A stretch of DNA of 50,792 nucleotides from an uncultured Pseudomonadota bacterium (GTDB lineage: Bacteria; Pseudomonadota; Alphaproteobacteria; UBA9219). A program made the position numbers and the translations under genes. Positions 40,621 to 50,792 of the stretch are shown one piece after another (within the stretch, counting starts at the first letter, position 1; the number at the start of each line of letters is the position of its first letter). Under the pieces are notes generated by a model. That model searched no databases, was not told where the DNA came from, and saw nothing but the letters and a program-made list of their open reading frames with translations. The stretch lies in assembly GCA_903875345.1 (NCBI GenBank), contig CAIQVS010000332.1:1-50792 (forward strand), in the 5' to 3' direction.

Positions 40621-40682
40621 AATTTCCAGCCTCTAACCTCTAACCTCCAGCTCTAACCTCCAACCCCTAACCCCCGACTCCC
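40621..40682 (+). repeat. C-rich heptamer array abutting the purQ start codon
   Basis: AATTTCC AGCCTCT AACCTCT AACCTCC AGCTCT AACCTCC AACCCCT AACCCCC GACTCCC then ATG (40683). Confidence 0.92.
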
Positions 40683-41348
40683 ATGCGCGCTGCCATTATC
40701 GTTTTTCCGGGTTCCAACCGCGAGCATGACGCCGCTCGCGCGCTTAGCCGTGCAATGGGCAAGGAACCGGATTTTGTTTGGCATAATGACAGCGAAATGC
40801 CAAAAACCGACTTGATCCTGCTGCCCGGCGGTTTTTCTTACGGCGATTATCTGCGCACCGGCGCGATGGCGGCGCATTCGCCGATCATGCGCGAGGTCAT
40901 CGACCGCGCCAAAAAAGGCGTGCGCGTCTGGGGCATTTGCAACGGCTTCCAAATTTTGTGTGAAACCGGCTTGCTCCCCGGCATCCTGTTGCGCAACGCC
41001 AGCCTGAAATTCGTCTGCCGCACCGTGACGTTGAGCGTCGAACAAACGGACAGCGATTTCACGCGTCTGTGCCAGCGCGGGCAGGAATTGCGCGTTCCGG
41101 TTGCGCATGGCGACGGAAATTATTTCGCCTCCGCCGACATGCTAAAGGAACTTGAGGATTACGGCCAGATCGCTTTCCGTTATCGTGATAACCCCAATGG
41201 CTCGATCCGAGACATCGCCGGAGTCTTCAACAAAACCCGCAACGTCCTCGGGCACATGCCGCATCCCGAAGACGCCATCGAACCCCTACACGGCAGCGCG
41301 GACGGCGCAGTTTTGTTTGAGAGTATTGCCAAGGCGTTGGCGGCGTAA
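40683..41348 (+). CDS. purQ: Phosphoribosylformylglycinamidine synthase I (glutaminase subunit)
   Basis: AAIIVFPGSNREHDAARAL, VWGICNGFQILCETGLLPG, GHMPHPE. Confidence 0.95.
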   Translation: MRAAIIVFPGSNREHDAARALSRAMGKEPDFVWHNDSEMPKTDLILLPGGFSYGDYLRTGAMAAHSPIMREVIDRAKKGVRVWGICNGFQILCETGLLPGILLRNASLKFVCRTVTLSVEQTDSDFTRLCQRGQELRVPVAHGDGNYFASADMLKELEDYGQIAFRYRDNPNGSIRDIAGVFNKTRNVLGHMPHPEDAIEPLHGSADGAVLFESIAKALAA

Positions 41349-42314
41349 TCACATCCCCGCAAATAAATCCGTCGAGAGATAACGTTCGGCGAACGACGCC
41401 AAAATGACGACGATTACCTTGCCTTTCATCTCTGGCCGTGCGGCGATTTTCAAGGCCGCCGCGACCGTCGCGCCTGATGAAATGCCGCCCGGAATCCCCT
41501 CCATCTGCGCCAGTTTGCGCGCCGTGGTCAAGGCCGCGTCGTTGCTGACGGTAACGACCTCGTCGATCATTTTGACGTTCAAAACTTCGGGTATGAAACC
41601 GGGACCGATGCCCTGAATCTTGTGCGGCTTATGCGTACCGCCTGATAATAACGCGCTATCCTCCGGCTCAACCGCGACCACGCGCAGTCCGGGCTTTCGG
41701 GCTTTCAACTCCGTTCCCGCGCCTTGCAACGTACCGCCTGTACCCGCTCCGGCGACGAACACATCGACCGCGCCCTTGGTATCGTTCCAGATTTCCTCCG
41801 CCGTCGTGACGCGGTGGATGGCCGGATTGGCCGGGTTCTTGAACTGCTGCAACATCAGCGCCTTCGGCAGGCTGGCGACGATTTCCTCGGCGCGCGCGAT
41901 CGCGCCCTTCATGCCCTGCGCCGCCGGAGTCAACTCCAGCTCCGCCCCCAGAAGCTTCAGCATCTTGCGCCGCTCCATCGACATGCTTTCAGGCATCGTG
42001 ATGATCAGGCGATAGCCCCGCGCCGCCGCGACGAACGCAAGGCCGATGCCGGTGTTGCCCGATGTCGGTTCGACCAGCACCGTGTCCTTGGTCAGGCGAC
42101 CGCTGATCTCCGCGTCCTCGATCATGCCGAGCGCAAGGCGGTCTTTCACCGATGCCAACGGATTAAAGAATTCCAGCTTGGCGTAAACCGTGGCGACGCA
42201 TCCGGCCTCCTTGGCAATCGCATTCAACCGCACCAGCGGCGTATCGCCGACCGTGTCGACAATGCTGTCATAGGTGCGACCCCGACCTTGAGTGTGAAAG
42301 CGGGTGATGGGCAT
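41349..42314 (-). CDS. cysK: Cysteine synthase
   Basis: FFNPLASVKDRLALGMIEDAE, VEPTSGNTGIGLAFVAAARGY, GAGTGGTLQGAG, GGISSGATVAAAL. Confidence 0.93.
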   Translation of the reverse strand: MPITRFHTQGRGRTYDSIVDTVGDTPLVRLNAIAKEAGCVATVYAKLEFFNPLASVKDRLALGMIEDAEISGRLTKDTVLVEPTSGNTGIGLAFVAAARGYRLIITMPESMSMERRKMLKLLGAELELTPAAQGMKGAIARAEEIVASLPKALMLQQFKNPANPAIHRVTTAEEIWNDTKGAVDVFVAGAGTGGTLQGAGTELKARKPGLRVVAVEPEDSALLSGGTHKPHKIQGIGPGFIPEVLNVKMIDEVVTVSNDAALTTARKLAQMEGIPGGISSGATVAAALKIAARPEMKGKVIVVILASFAERYLSTDLFAGM

Positions 42315-42395
42315 AATTGTCCTCGCAAGAAAGCATTACGTTAGCGGCGTCAAATTACCATTTTTCCCACCGGAAGAATAGGGTATGTTCGCGCC

Positions 42396-43001
42396 ATGAA
42401 ACAGCCGATGCTTTACATGATCGCCGGACCCAACGGGGCGGGAAAAACCACCGCCGCAATGGAATTGCTGCCTCGTTTTCTGTCAATCCACGAATTCGTC
42501 AATGCCGATGAGATTGCGCGCGGTCTTAATCCCCTCGATCCGTCCGGACAGAATGTTGCGGCGGGACGGCTTATGTTAAATCGCATCGATGACTTAATTG
42601 TTTCTGGTAAAAATTTCGCGTTTGAGACGACCGGCGCAAGCCGCGCGTTTGCCGAAAAAATGAAGAACGCCAAGAATGCGGGTTATCGGCTGGGGCTTCT
42701 TTATCTGTGGTTGCCCAGCGCCGAGTTCGCCAAGCATCGTGTGCGTTTGCGCGTCAGACAGGGTGGGCATTCGATTCCCGATCATGACATTGAACGACGT
42801 TTTGGACGCAGCCTATGCAATCTGATACATCTCTATCTGCCCCTGGTTGATGAGGCGAATATATATGACAGCTCATCATCAGGCATGAATACCTACAAGC
42901 TGATTGCCGGAAAAATTGGAGCAAACTGGGCTGTAATCCAATCTGCTCTTTGGACGACCATCGAACAAGCAGCCGGGGAGTCTGCCCTTGACAAACATTA
43001 G
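42396..43001 (+). CDS. Zeta-toxin-like / AAA P-loop kinase
   Basis: MLYMIAGPNGAGKTTAAMELLP (Walker A), FVNADEIARGLNP, FAFETTGASRAF, YLWLPSAEFAKHRVRLRVRQGGHSIPDHDIERRFGRSL. Confidence 0.85.
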   Translation: MKQPMLYMIAGPNGAGKTTAAMELLPRFLSIHEFVNADEIARGLNPLDPSGQNVAAGRLMLNRIDDLIVSGKNFAFETTGASRAFAEKMKNAKNAGYRLGLLYLWLPSAEFAKHRVRLRVRQGGHSIPDHDIERRFGRSLCNLIHLYLPLVDEANIYDSSSSGMNTYKLIAGKIGANWAVIQSALWTTIEQAAGESALDKH

Positions 43002-43176
43002 CGATGTTATTTTACCACAGCTTGCCAAAGGCGTTCACGCGGGTACTCTGGCCGCAATCAAGAAAGCGCGGATGACCGGAACCAATTTAGTCATCTGGCG
43101 CGACGGACAAACCGTCGAGATTACGCCGGATGAAGCCGAAGCGATGTTGTTGAAAGAGGAAAAAGACAGCCCATGA
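42988..43176 (+). CDS. Small protein partner of the Zeta-like kinase (candidate antitoxin)
   Basis: 62 aa, TTG start with GGGGAG upstream; overlaps the kinase stop and the purL start: MTNISDVILPQLAKGVHAGTLAAIKKARMTGTNLVIWRDGQTVEITPDEAEAMLLKEEKDSP. Confidence 0.65.
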   Translation: MTNISDVILPQLAKGVHAGTLAAIKKARMTGTNLVIWRDGQTVEITPDEAEAMLLKEEKDSP

Positions 43177-45386
43177 CCCAATCTGCGAAAAAAATCTCCA
43201 CAGGTTCTCTGGATACCGACAAGCTCCTCGCCGAGCACGGCATGTCGCGCGAGGAATACGCGGTCCTGCTCAAGGTTCTGGGACGCGAGCCGACATTGGC
43301 TGAATTCGGTGTCTCCGCCGCGATGTGGTCGGAGCATTGCTCATACAAATCCACCCGCATCTGGCTGAAACAACTGCCAACCAAGGCTCCGCACGTTATC
43401 TGCGGTCCAGGCGAGAACGCGGGCGTGATCGACATCGGCGACGGGCTCGCCGCCGTGTTCAAGATCGAGAGCCACAACCACCCGTCTTTTATCGAGCCTT
43501 ATCAAGGCGCGGCGACGGGGGTGGGCGGCATCCTGCGCGACGTGTTCACGATGGGCGCTCGTCCCATCGCCAATCTCAACGCGCTGCGTTTCGGCGATCC
43601 GAAGCACCCGAGGACGAAAGCGCTGCTTGCCGGAGTCGTCGCGGGCATCGGCGGCTACGGCAACTGCATGGGAATTCCGACCGTCGGCGGCGAAACGAAT
43701 TTTCACGCCAGCTACAACGGCAATTGCCTCGTCAACGCGATGACGGTCGGCATCGCCGACAAGAATAAAATCTTCTATTCCGCTGCGGCGGGCGTCGGCA
43801 ATCCGGTCGTCTATGTCGGATCGAAAACCGGACGCGACGGCATCAAGGGCGCCACGATGGCCTCCGGCGAATTCAACGCCGACAGCGACGCCAAGCGTCC
43901 GACGGTGCAGGTGGGCGATCCCTTCATCGAAAAGCTGGTGATGGAGGCTTGCCTTGAGCTTATGGCAACCGACGCCATTGTGGCGATTCAGGACATGGGC
44001 GCGGCGGGGCTAACCTCATCGTCGGTCGAGATGGCCTCAAAGGGCGGCCTCGGCATCGCGCTTGATCTCGACAAGGTGCCGTTGCGCGAAGCGGGCATGA
44101 GCGCCTATGAAATCATGCTGTCCGAGAGTCAGGAACGCATGCTGATGATCCTGAAACCGGGGCATGAAGCGGAAGCCGAAAAGATTTTCCATAAATGGGA
44201 ACTGGATTTTGCCATCATCGGCAAACTCACCGATACGGGTCGGCTGATCGCGACGCGTCACGGCAAAACCGAAATCGACATCGCCGTTGGACCGCTGGTC
44301 GAGCAATCGCCGCTGTACAATCGCCCGTGGGAGCCGACGCCCGCACCCGCGCCTATTGATGCCCATGATTATCCTCTGCCGAAGGGCGAGACTCCGTTGA
44401 CCATTCTGCAAAAGCTGATGGCCTCGCCGGATCTTGGCTCACGCCGCTGGATAACCGAACAGTATGACAGCCTCGTCGGCGGCAACACCGCGCAAGGTCC
44501 CGGCGGCGACGCCGCTGTCGTACGCCTCGAAGGCACGAACAAGGCGTTGGCGATGACGGTTGACTGCACGCCGCGTTATTGCGCCGCCGATCCTGTCATG
44601 GGCGGAGCGCAAGCCGTTGTCGAAACTTGGCGCAATCTCTGCGCCGTCGGCGCGAAGCCGCTCGCGATTACCGACAACATGAATTTCGGCAACCCCGAAA
44701 AGCCGCGTATTATGGGACAATTCGTCGGCGCGGTGGAGGGCATCAAGGAAGCCTGCCTCGCGCTCGATTATCCCGTCGTCTCCGGCAATTGCAGCCTTTA
44801 CAACGAAACCAGCGGCACTCCGATCCTGCCCGCGCCCGTCATCGGCGGAGTCGGATTGATTGAGGACGCGTCAAAGACGGTCAGCATCGGTTTCCGGCGG
44901 ACGGGCGAAAGCATCTTCGTTATCGGAGAAACCAAAGGCCATATCGGGCAATCTCTGTATCTGCGCGAGATTTTCGGCAAGGAAGAAGGTGCCGTTCCTC
45001 CGGTGCATCTGACCACCGAACGTCGCCACGGAAAATTCATCCGCACGCATATCGCGGCGGGCGACATCACGGCTTGCCACGATGTGTCCGACGGCGGATT
45101 GCTGGTCGCGCTGGCCGAAATGGCGCTGGCCGGAGACCTCGGCTGCGCGCTCGACATCGTCGAGACTCACGCCTCGTTCTGGTTCGGCGAGGATCAGGCG
45201 CGGTACATCATCACCGCCCGCGACGCCGATCATTTCCTTGCTGAGGCCGATGCTGCAGGGGTCCCTTGCTTCCTGCTCGGTCAAACAGGCGGCGAGAATC
45301 TTGCGATCAAGGGCATGGGCAGTGTTGACCTCGGCACTTTGCGCGCTGCGCATGAACATTGGATGCCGGACTATATGGCAGAATGA
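43173..45386 (+). CDS. purL: Phosphoribosylformylglycinamidine synthase II
   Basis: 737 aa; MWSEHCSYKSTR, GPGENAGVIDIGDGLA, KIESHNHPSFIEPYQGAATGVGGI. Confidence 0.96.
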   Translation: MTQSAKKISTGSLDTDKLLAEHGMSREEYAVLLKVLGREPTLAEFGVSAAMWSEHCSYKSTRIWLKQLPTKAPHVICGPGENAGVIDIGDGLAAVFKIESHNHPSFIEPYQGAATGVGGILRDVFTMGARPIANLNALRFGDPKHPRTKALLAGVVAGIGGYGNCMGIPTVGGETNFHASYNGNCLVNAMTVGIADKNKIFYSAAAGVGNPVVYVGSKTGRDGIKGATMASGEFNADSDAKRPTVQVGDPFIEKLVMEACLELMATDAIVAIQDMGAAGLTSSSVEMASKGGLGIALDLDKVPLREAGMSAYEIMLSESQERMLMILKPGHEAEAEKIFHKWELDFAIIGKLTDTGRLIATRHGKTEIDIAVGPLVEQSPLYNRPWEPTPAPAPIDAHDYPLPKGETPLTILQKLMASPDLGSRRWITEQYDSLVGGNTAQGPGGDAAVVRLEGTNKALAMTVDCTPRYCAADPVMGGAQAVVETWRNLCAVGAKPLAITDNMNFGNPEKPRIMGQFVGAVEGIKEACLALDYPVVSGNCSLYNETSGTPILPAPVIGGVGLIEDASKTVSIGFRRTGESIFVIGETKGHIGQSLYLREIFGKEEGAVPPVHLTTERRHGKFIRTHIAAGDITACHDVSDGGLLVALAEMALAGDLGCALDIVETHASFWFGEDQARYIITARDADHFLAEADAAGVPCFLLGQTGGENLAIKGMGSVDLGTLRAAHEHWMPDYMAE

Positions 45387-45450
45387 ATGGGGCTTTTGTT
45401 TCTCGCGCAGATTTACGCTGTGAGACGGGCGCACATCTTCGCGAACGGCA

Positions 45451-46485
45451 CTAGCGCTGGTCGAGCCGCAATTCGATACGCCGGTTTTTAGCGTAGGCGG
45501 CATCGTTGTCGGCTTGGTCGAGCGGCTGGAACTCGCCAAATCCAGCAGCGGCCAGATGATCGGGCGGAATACCGTCAGCGATCAGCCTTTCAATCACATG
45601 GATGGCGCGTTCGGTTGACAGTTCCCAATTCGATGGATAGCGGCCACTCGTGACGGGGCGTCTATCGGTATGTCCATCGACACGCAAAACCCAAGGAACA
45701 TCCGCCGGAATATCATGTTGCAATTGCTTCAATGTTACGGCGAGTTGATTGACTTGATTGACGCCTTCCCTCCCAAGATCAGCCGATCCTGTGTCGAACA
45801 AAAGCTCGGACTGGAAAATAAAACGATCACCTTCGATCCTGATGCCGGGACGATCCCCCAGAACCTGCCTCAGTTTGCCAAAAAATTCGGAACGGTATTG
45901 CTTCATTTCCTCGACCTTGTTGGCCAGAGCGAGGTTCAATTTCTGGCCAAGCGTATCGATCTGGATTTTCTGATCGGCCTTGATTTTTTCGGAGACGTCG
46001 AGTGCCGTCGCGATTTTGCTTAACTCCTGATTCAGCGTGTCAATTTTCTGCGACAAAACGACCTGAGTTTTGGCGGCATCCTGTTTCACTTGATCGATTT
46101 GCGCGTTGGAATCCACCAGCTTCTTGCTCAATTCCGTCACCTGAGCCTGAAAATTATTTTTCTGCGTCGTCTGGTCGGCAAGATCGCGCGCGAGCTGATC
46201 CTTTTGATTTGTCAGGGCTTGCGCCTCGTCAAATTCATGCGCCAGATTGTTTCGCAATCCTTGTTCGGCATTCTTTTCCGTGAGCAGCTGATCTTCGAGC
46301 GCGGAAAGCTTGTTGGATAGAGCCGTATTGGCGCCTTCGCTGCCGGACAAAGCGTTGCTGAGGAAAAATTGCGCCAGCACAAAAACAAGCAGCACAAAGA
46401 TAATGACCATCAACAGAGTCGCCAAAGCATCGACGAAGCCGGGCCATATATCCAACGTGCGACGTGAACGGCGAACGAGGCGCAC
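45451..46485 (-). CDS. OmpA/MotB-like peptidoglycan-binding protein
   Basis: 344 aa; N-terminal TM, coiled coil, C-terminal LRVDGHTDRRPV...STERAIHVIERLIADGIPPDHLAAAGFGEFQPL. Confidence 0.88.
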   Translation of the reverse strand: MRLVRRSRRTLDIWPGFVDALATLLMVIIFVLLVFVLAQFFLSNALSGSEGANTALSNKLSALEDQLLTEKNAEQGLRNNLAHEFDEAQALTNQKDQLARDLADQTTQKNNFQAQVTELSKKLVDSNAQIDQVKQDAAKTQVVLSQKIDTLNQELSKIATALDVSEKIKADQKIQIDTLGQKLNLALANKVEEMKQYRSEFFGKLRQVLGDRPGIRIEGDRFIFQSELLFDTGSADLGREGVNQVNQLAVTLKQLQHDIPADVPWVLRVDGHTDRRPVTSGRYPSNWELSTERAIHVIERLIADGIPPDHLAAAGFGEFQPLDQADNDAAYAKNRRIELRLDQR

Positions 46486-46487
46486 GG

Positions 46488-47492
46488 TCAGCGCTCCAAT
46501 CTTTTGTCTTCAAGCGCAGTGGCTACCGTGCGTGACAGCAGCTTGAACTCCGAACGCAATTCGGTTACCAGCGCATCGCGGCTGCGTATCGTCTCATCGA
46601 CCAACCGCGTGAGCGAAGCGTCAATATTGCGCACCAGCCGAGCCTCAAGCTGGTTTTCATCCAGTTTAACGATCAGCGCCTGCTGGGCATGAACCTGATC
46701 CGTAATGGTGCGCTGCAATTCGCGCAATCCATCGGACGTTTGCTCGATCAAGGCGCGGATATAGGCCGGAATCGACGGTTCTTCGCCGGCAAACGCCGCA
46801 CTTCCACTTAACCGCGTTTGACCTGCCAGCCATTCTTCCAGATCGTTGTAAAAGGCGTTTTGAGCTTGCCCCGCCTGCAGATCAAGAAACCCAACGATCA
46901 AAGACCCGGCAAGTCCAAACAACGATGTCGCAAAAGCCGTTCCCATTCCACCGAGAGGACCTTCAAGACCTGTTTTCAGCTTGTCGAACGAAGCAGCGGC
47001 ATCCGTGCCTGAAATAGCCATCGAGCGTATTACATCGCCGATTGAGCCCACCGTACGGTTCAAACCCCAGAATGTCCCAAGCAGCCCGAGGAAAATCAGC
47101 AAGCCCACGAAATAACGCGCGAGGTCACGTTGTTCATCAAGCCTTGACGCAATGGAATCAAGTACCGACCGCAAGGACAGGGCTGACAGGGTGACCTTGT
47201 CATGACGTTCACCCAGCATGGTCGCCATAGGCGACAGCAATCTGAGCTGTTCTCCGGATAATTGCGTCTCGCCACGGCGCCAATCTTCCAGCCATTCAAC
47301 CTCAGGCTTTAAAATCATAACTTGGCGGAAATTCAGCGCGACGCCCGACAGAAAGACAATGAAAATGAGGCTGTTCAGGCCGGGATTGGCTTCGAAGGCC
47401 GTGATCAACCCCGGAAGCAGGAAAGAAGTAATGGCGGCCACCGCCGCCAGAAAAGCGACCATGCGCAACAGAAATCGATTGGGATTGACCAT
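46488..47492 (-). CDS. MotA/TolQ/ExbB-like proton channel family protein
   Basis: 334 aa; FLGLLGTFWGLNRTVGSI...GPLGGMGTAFATSLFGLAGSLIVGFLDLQ. Confidence 0.85.
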   Translation of the reverse strand: MVNPNRFLLRMVAFLAAVAAITSFLLPGLITAFEANPGLNSLIFIVFLSGVALNFRQVMILKPEVEWLEDWRRGETQLSGEQLRLLSPMATMLGERHDKVTLSALSLRSVLDSIASRLDEQRDLARYFVGLLIFLGLLGTFWGLNRTVGSIGDVIRSMAISGTDAAASFDKLKTGLEGPLGGMGTAFATSLFGLAGSLIVGFLDLQAGQAQNAFYNDLEEWLAGQTRLSGSAAFAGEEPSIPAYIRALIEQTSDGLRELQRTITDQVHAQQALIVKLDENQLEARLVRNIDASLTRLVDETIRSRDALVTELRSEFKLLSRTVATALEDKRLER

Positions 47493-47635
47493 TGTGTGTC
47501 CTCCGATCCTGAGACAGCAGTCCGATGTCCGAGGCTAGAGGGCTTTTCTAAAACAGGAATGTTAAAGGTCTATGAACGGAAAAAATTCATCTATTCCAGC
47601 GTGTTGTTAGCGCAACATGCGAAAAAGCTTCAGGT

Positions 47636-49141
<1,506 letters not shown>

Positions 49142-49256
49142 CTATAACGTGAACCGGGCATGAAAGCAAAACGAATATTTCGGAAGCCGATAGAGTATCA
49201 GTCCGAAGATCTGGGTTGGGCGCAGGGTCAAACCTGTCATCCAGAGCAATATAAGG

Positions 49257-49293
49257 AACGGAAAGGTCAGGCTCCGCACCCGACCTTTCCGTT
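49257..49293 (-). terminator. Perfect 12-bp inverted repeat between the AIPR-like gene and guaB
   Basis: AACGGAAAGGTC (49257-49268) / GACCTTTCCGTT (49282-49293), 13-nt loop, just past the AIPR-like stop; weak U-tract. Confidence 0.6.
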
Positions 49294-49298
49294 ATACC

Positions 49299-50489
49299 TT
49301 AATGCGCCCTGAGAAAATCTAACTCAATCGATTGATAACATGACTGCCAAACCAAAGGAGATTTCCCAGTTTTGGATGGATTCTGGGCATCTAAAGCGAA
49401 GTTACCGATGGTTGTTGCTAACTTCTCTCCAAGAGAGCCTCCCATAAGCTCTGCTGGATTTAACCCTTTGCCCCAAACATAACGTCCATTCTTTTCGACT
49501 AGCATTGAGCGAAAGCCCCCAAGAATTGGATAAACAAAGCCCGCTGGAACCCCACAGTCTGCTATCTTTCCACTATAGGGCAGAGAGACCGGCTTAAATT
49601 TGCTCGGAGGAACAACTCCAGTTAGCTTTCCGAATTTTCCTCCCGAGACATCTCCAGATTTTCCTCTGGCTTTGTTATATAAGCCCGGAAGAAGAAGCTG
49701 AATCTCATCAAAGAGCTTCAAGATTTCATCTGCTAATGGATAGATCTTTTCATACGATTCGAGGTTTTCCTTAAAGTGCTTGAGGCACATCGCTTTAGAT
49801 CGGTAAGTATTGATTGGATGAGTCTGGTCGTTGAAGTGATCCTTATCAAATGCAGTTAAAATGGCGATGACTTCTCGAACATCAATTGGTTTTGGATCAC
49901 CTGTCTTTTCGTCAATCTCGTATTCCTTAAATGCGATACTGTCAAAGTATGGTTGTTTCCTTAAAACTCGCTTCAGTGAATTGAAGGATCCTTCCAGATT
50001 CATGAGGCTTTCATCTCGAACCTGATTCGATGTGTTCCGCGCATCGACCACCTTTAAAATATCTTCACCGTCAAAACCTTCGAGAATCTCAACTTTGACG
50101 TATTGCGGAACCTCAAGTGAATCTCGTTCATCTAGAATAATATTATATGTATGCCCACCATCCAACAAACCGTGCAGCCTAGGGTCTGTTAACGTGAGAC
50201 TTACGGTTGCCCCCTTGTTATCAAAAGAGACTTTCTCAGCAGACAAAACTATGCCGCGATTCATAAATAAGAAAAGATCTGGCGATTCATGAAAATCCCC
50301 ACGGATTGCTTTAGGAACAGCCCCCGTCAACTTCGGATCACGTACATTTATACGTCGCCACTTGGTGAGATCTGGAAGATTGTTCACGTCAACTACAGCG
50401 AAGTAGTCACGGTAACCGCGTTTCTGAAACGGCGTCTCAACATGACGGAAAGAAACAACGGGAACTTCAATAACAATTGGCTTACACAT
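49299..50489 (-). CDS. AIPR-family (abortive infection phage resistance)-like protein
   Basis: 396 aa; W..INVRDPKLTGAVPKAIRGDFHESPDLFLFMNRGIVLSAEKV...GLLDGGHTYNIILD...VVDARNTSNQVRDESL, AIPR-like (canonical NRGI...NGGQT). AGGAG upstream of ATG. Confidence 0.7.
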   Translation of the reverse strand: MCKPIVIEVPVVSFRHVETPFQKRGYRDYFAVVDVNNLPDLTKWRRINVRDPKLTGAVPKAIRGDFHESPDLFLFMNRGIVLSAEKVSFDNKGATVSLTLTDPRLHGLLDGGHTYNIILDERDSLEVPQYVKVEILEGFDGEDILKVVDARNTSNQVRDESLMNLEGSFNSLKRVLRKQPYFDSIAFKEYEIDEKTGDPKPIDVREVIAILTAFDKDHFNDQTHPINTYRSKAMCLKHFKENLESYEKIYPLADEILKLFDEIQLLLPGLYNKARGKSGDVSGGKFGKLTGVVPPSKFKPVSLPYSGKIADCGVPAGFVYPILGGFRSMLVEKNGRYVWGKGLNPAELMGGSLGEKLATTIGNFALDAQNPSKTGKSPLVWQSCYQSIELDFLRAH

Positions 50490-50671
50490 GTTTTATGCTC
50501 CTAGAGGTTAGTTTTTGCTAAACCACACATCGAGGGAGGATCCCTGCGACCATGCGACCTGCCTTTCAGCAAAGTCGGGGAAATTTCTAGAACATATTTC
50601 TGTTTACTCCAAGTTCTTTTTTGCAAAACAACGGCACTCAACTTTTATTTATTAGGGTCCGGACTCATTGA

Positions 50672-50792
50672 TTATAGCCAGTAAGCGACGATAGCAGCGA
50701 GACAGGCTGTGGCCAAGAAAGTAGCAGCTAACCTGTCATAACGCGTGGCAAAGCGTCGGAAGTCTTTGAGCCTGCAGAAGGTTCTCTCAACC
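50672..50792 (-). mobile_element. C-terminal fragment of an IS5-family transposase (truncated by window edge)
   Basis: Minus-strand translation VERTFCRLKDFRRFATRYDRLAATFLATACLAAIVAYWL*. Adjacent GGGTCCGGACTCA is a candidate terminal inverted repeat. Confidence 0.88.

Noticed and set aside
40534-40682. Heptamer arrays interpreted as a CRISPR array or genuine telomere
   Set aside because: No repeat-spacer alternation at CRISPR scale, and the arrays are internal, short and tied to gene boundaries.
45451-47492. Zorya anti-phage system (ZorA/ZorB-like stator genes)
   Set aside because: No ZorC, ZorD helicase or ZorE nuclease nearby; neighbours are purL and guaB. Kept only as a motor-like pair.

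Overview
Chromosomal window of about 50.8 kb, mostly moderate-to-high GC. Gene content looks alphaproteobacterial: DUF2336 protein, TldD, PhoH/CobT, dcw-type cluster, BamA/RseP. It is dominated by housekeeping genes: asd, dapB, dapA; murD-[CoA-transferase A/B]-ftsW-[orphan]-murG-murC-murB-ddl; ridA; cobT; phoH; rseP-bamA-ompH; gshB; typA; apt; rodA; purQ; cysK; purL; guaB. Different IS5-family transposase C-termini sit at the two window ends. The most unusual signals are: (1) degenerate C/T-rich heptanucleotide arrays (about AACCYCY) that abut or overlap start codons (rodA, purQ, murC, cobT, apt), with opposite-orientation arrays overlapping the upstream gene's stop region at murG/murC and phoH/cobT; (2) an 823-aa protein with two complete D-Ala-D-Ala ligase-like ATP-grasp modules, joined by a linker made of an in-frame imperfect DNA duplication with a strong palindrome; (3) a Zeta-like kinase plus 62-aa protein translationally coupled to purL; (4) an AIPR-like (abortive infection) gene next to an IS5 element; (5) a secreted beta-helix gene broken by an AC-dinucleotide frameshift; (6) a 43-codon ORF with a strong Shine-Dalgarno whose start codon lies in an inverted repeat. 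No tRNA, rRNA or CRISPR array was recognised. All family names come from reading motifs by eye; no database search was run.
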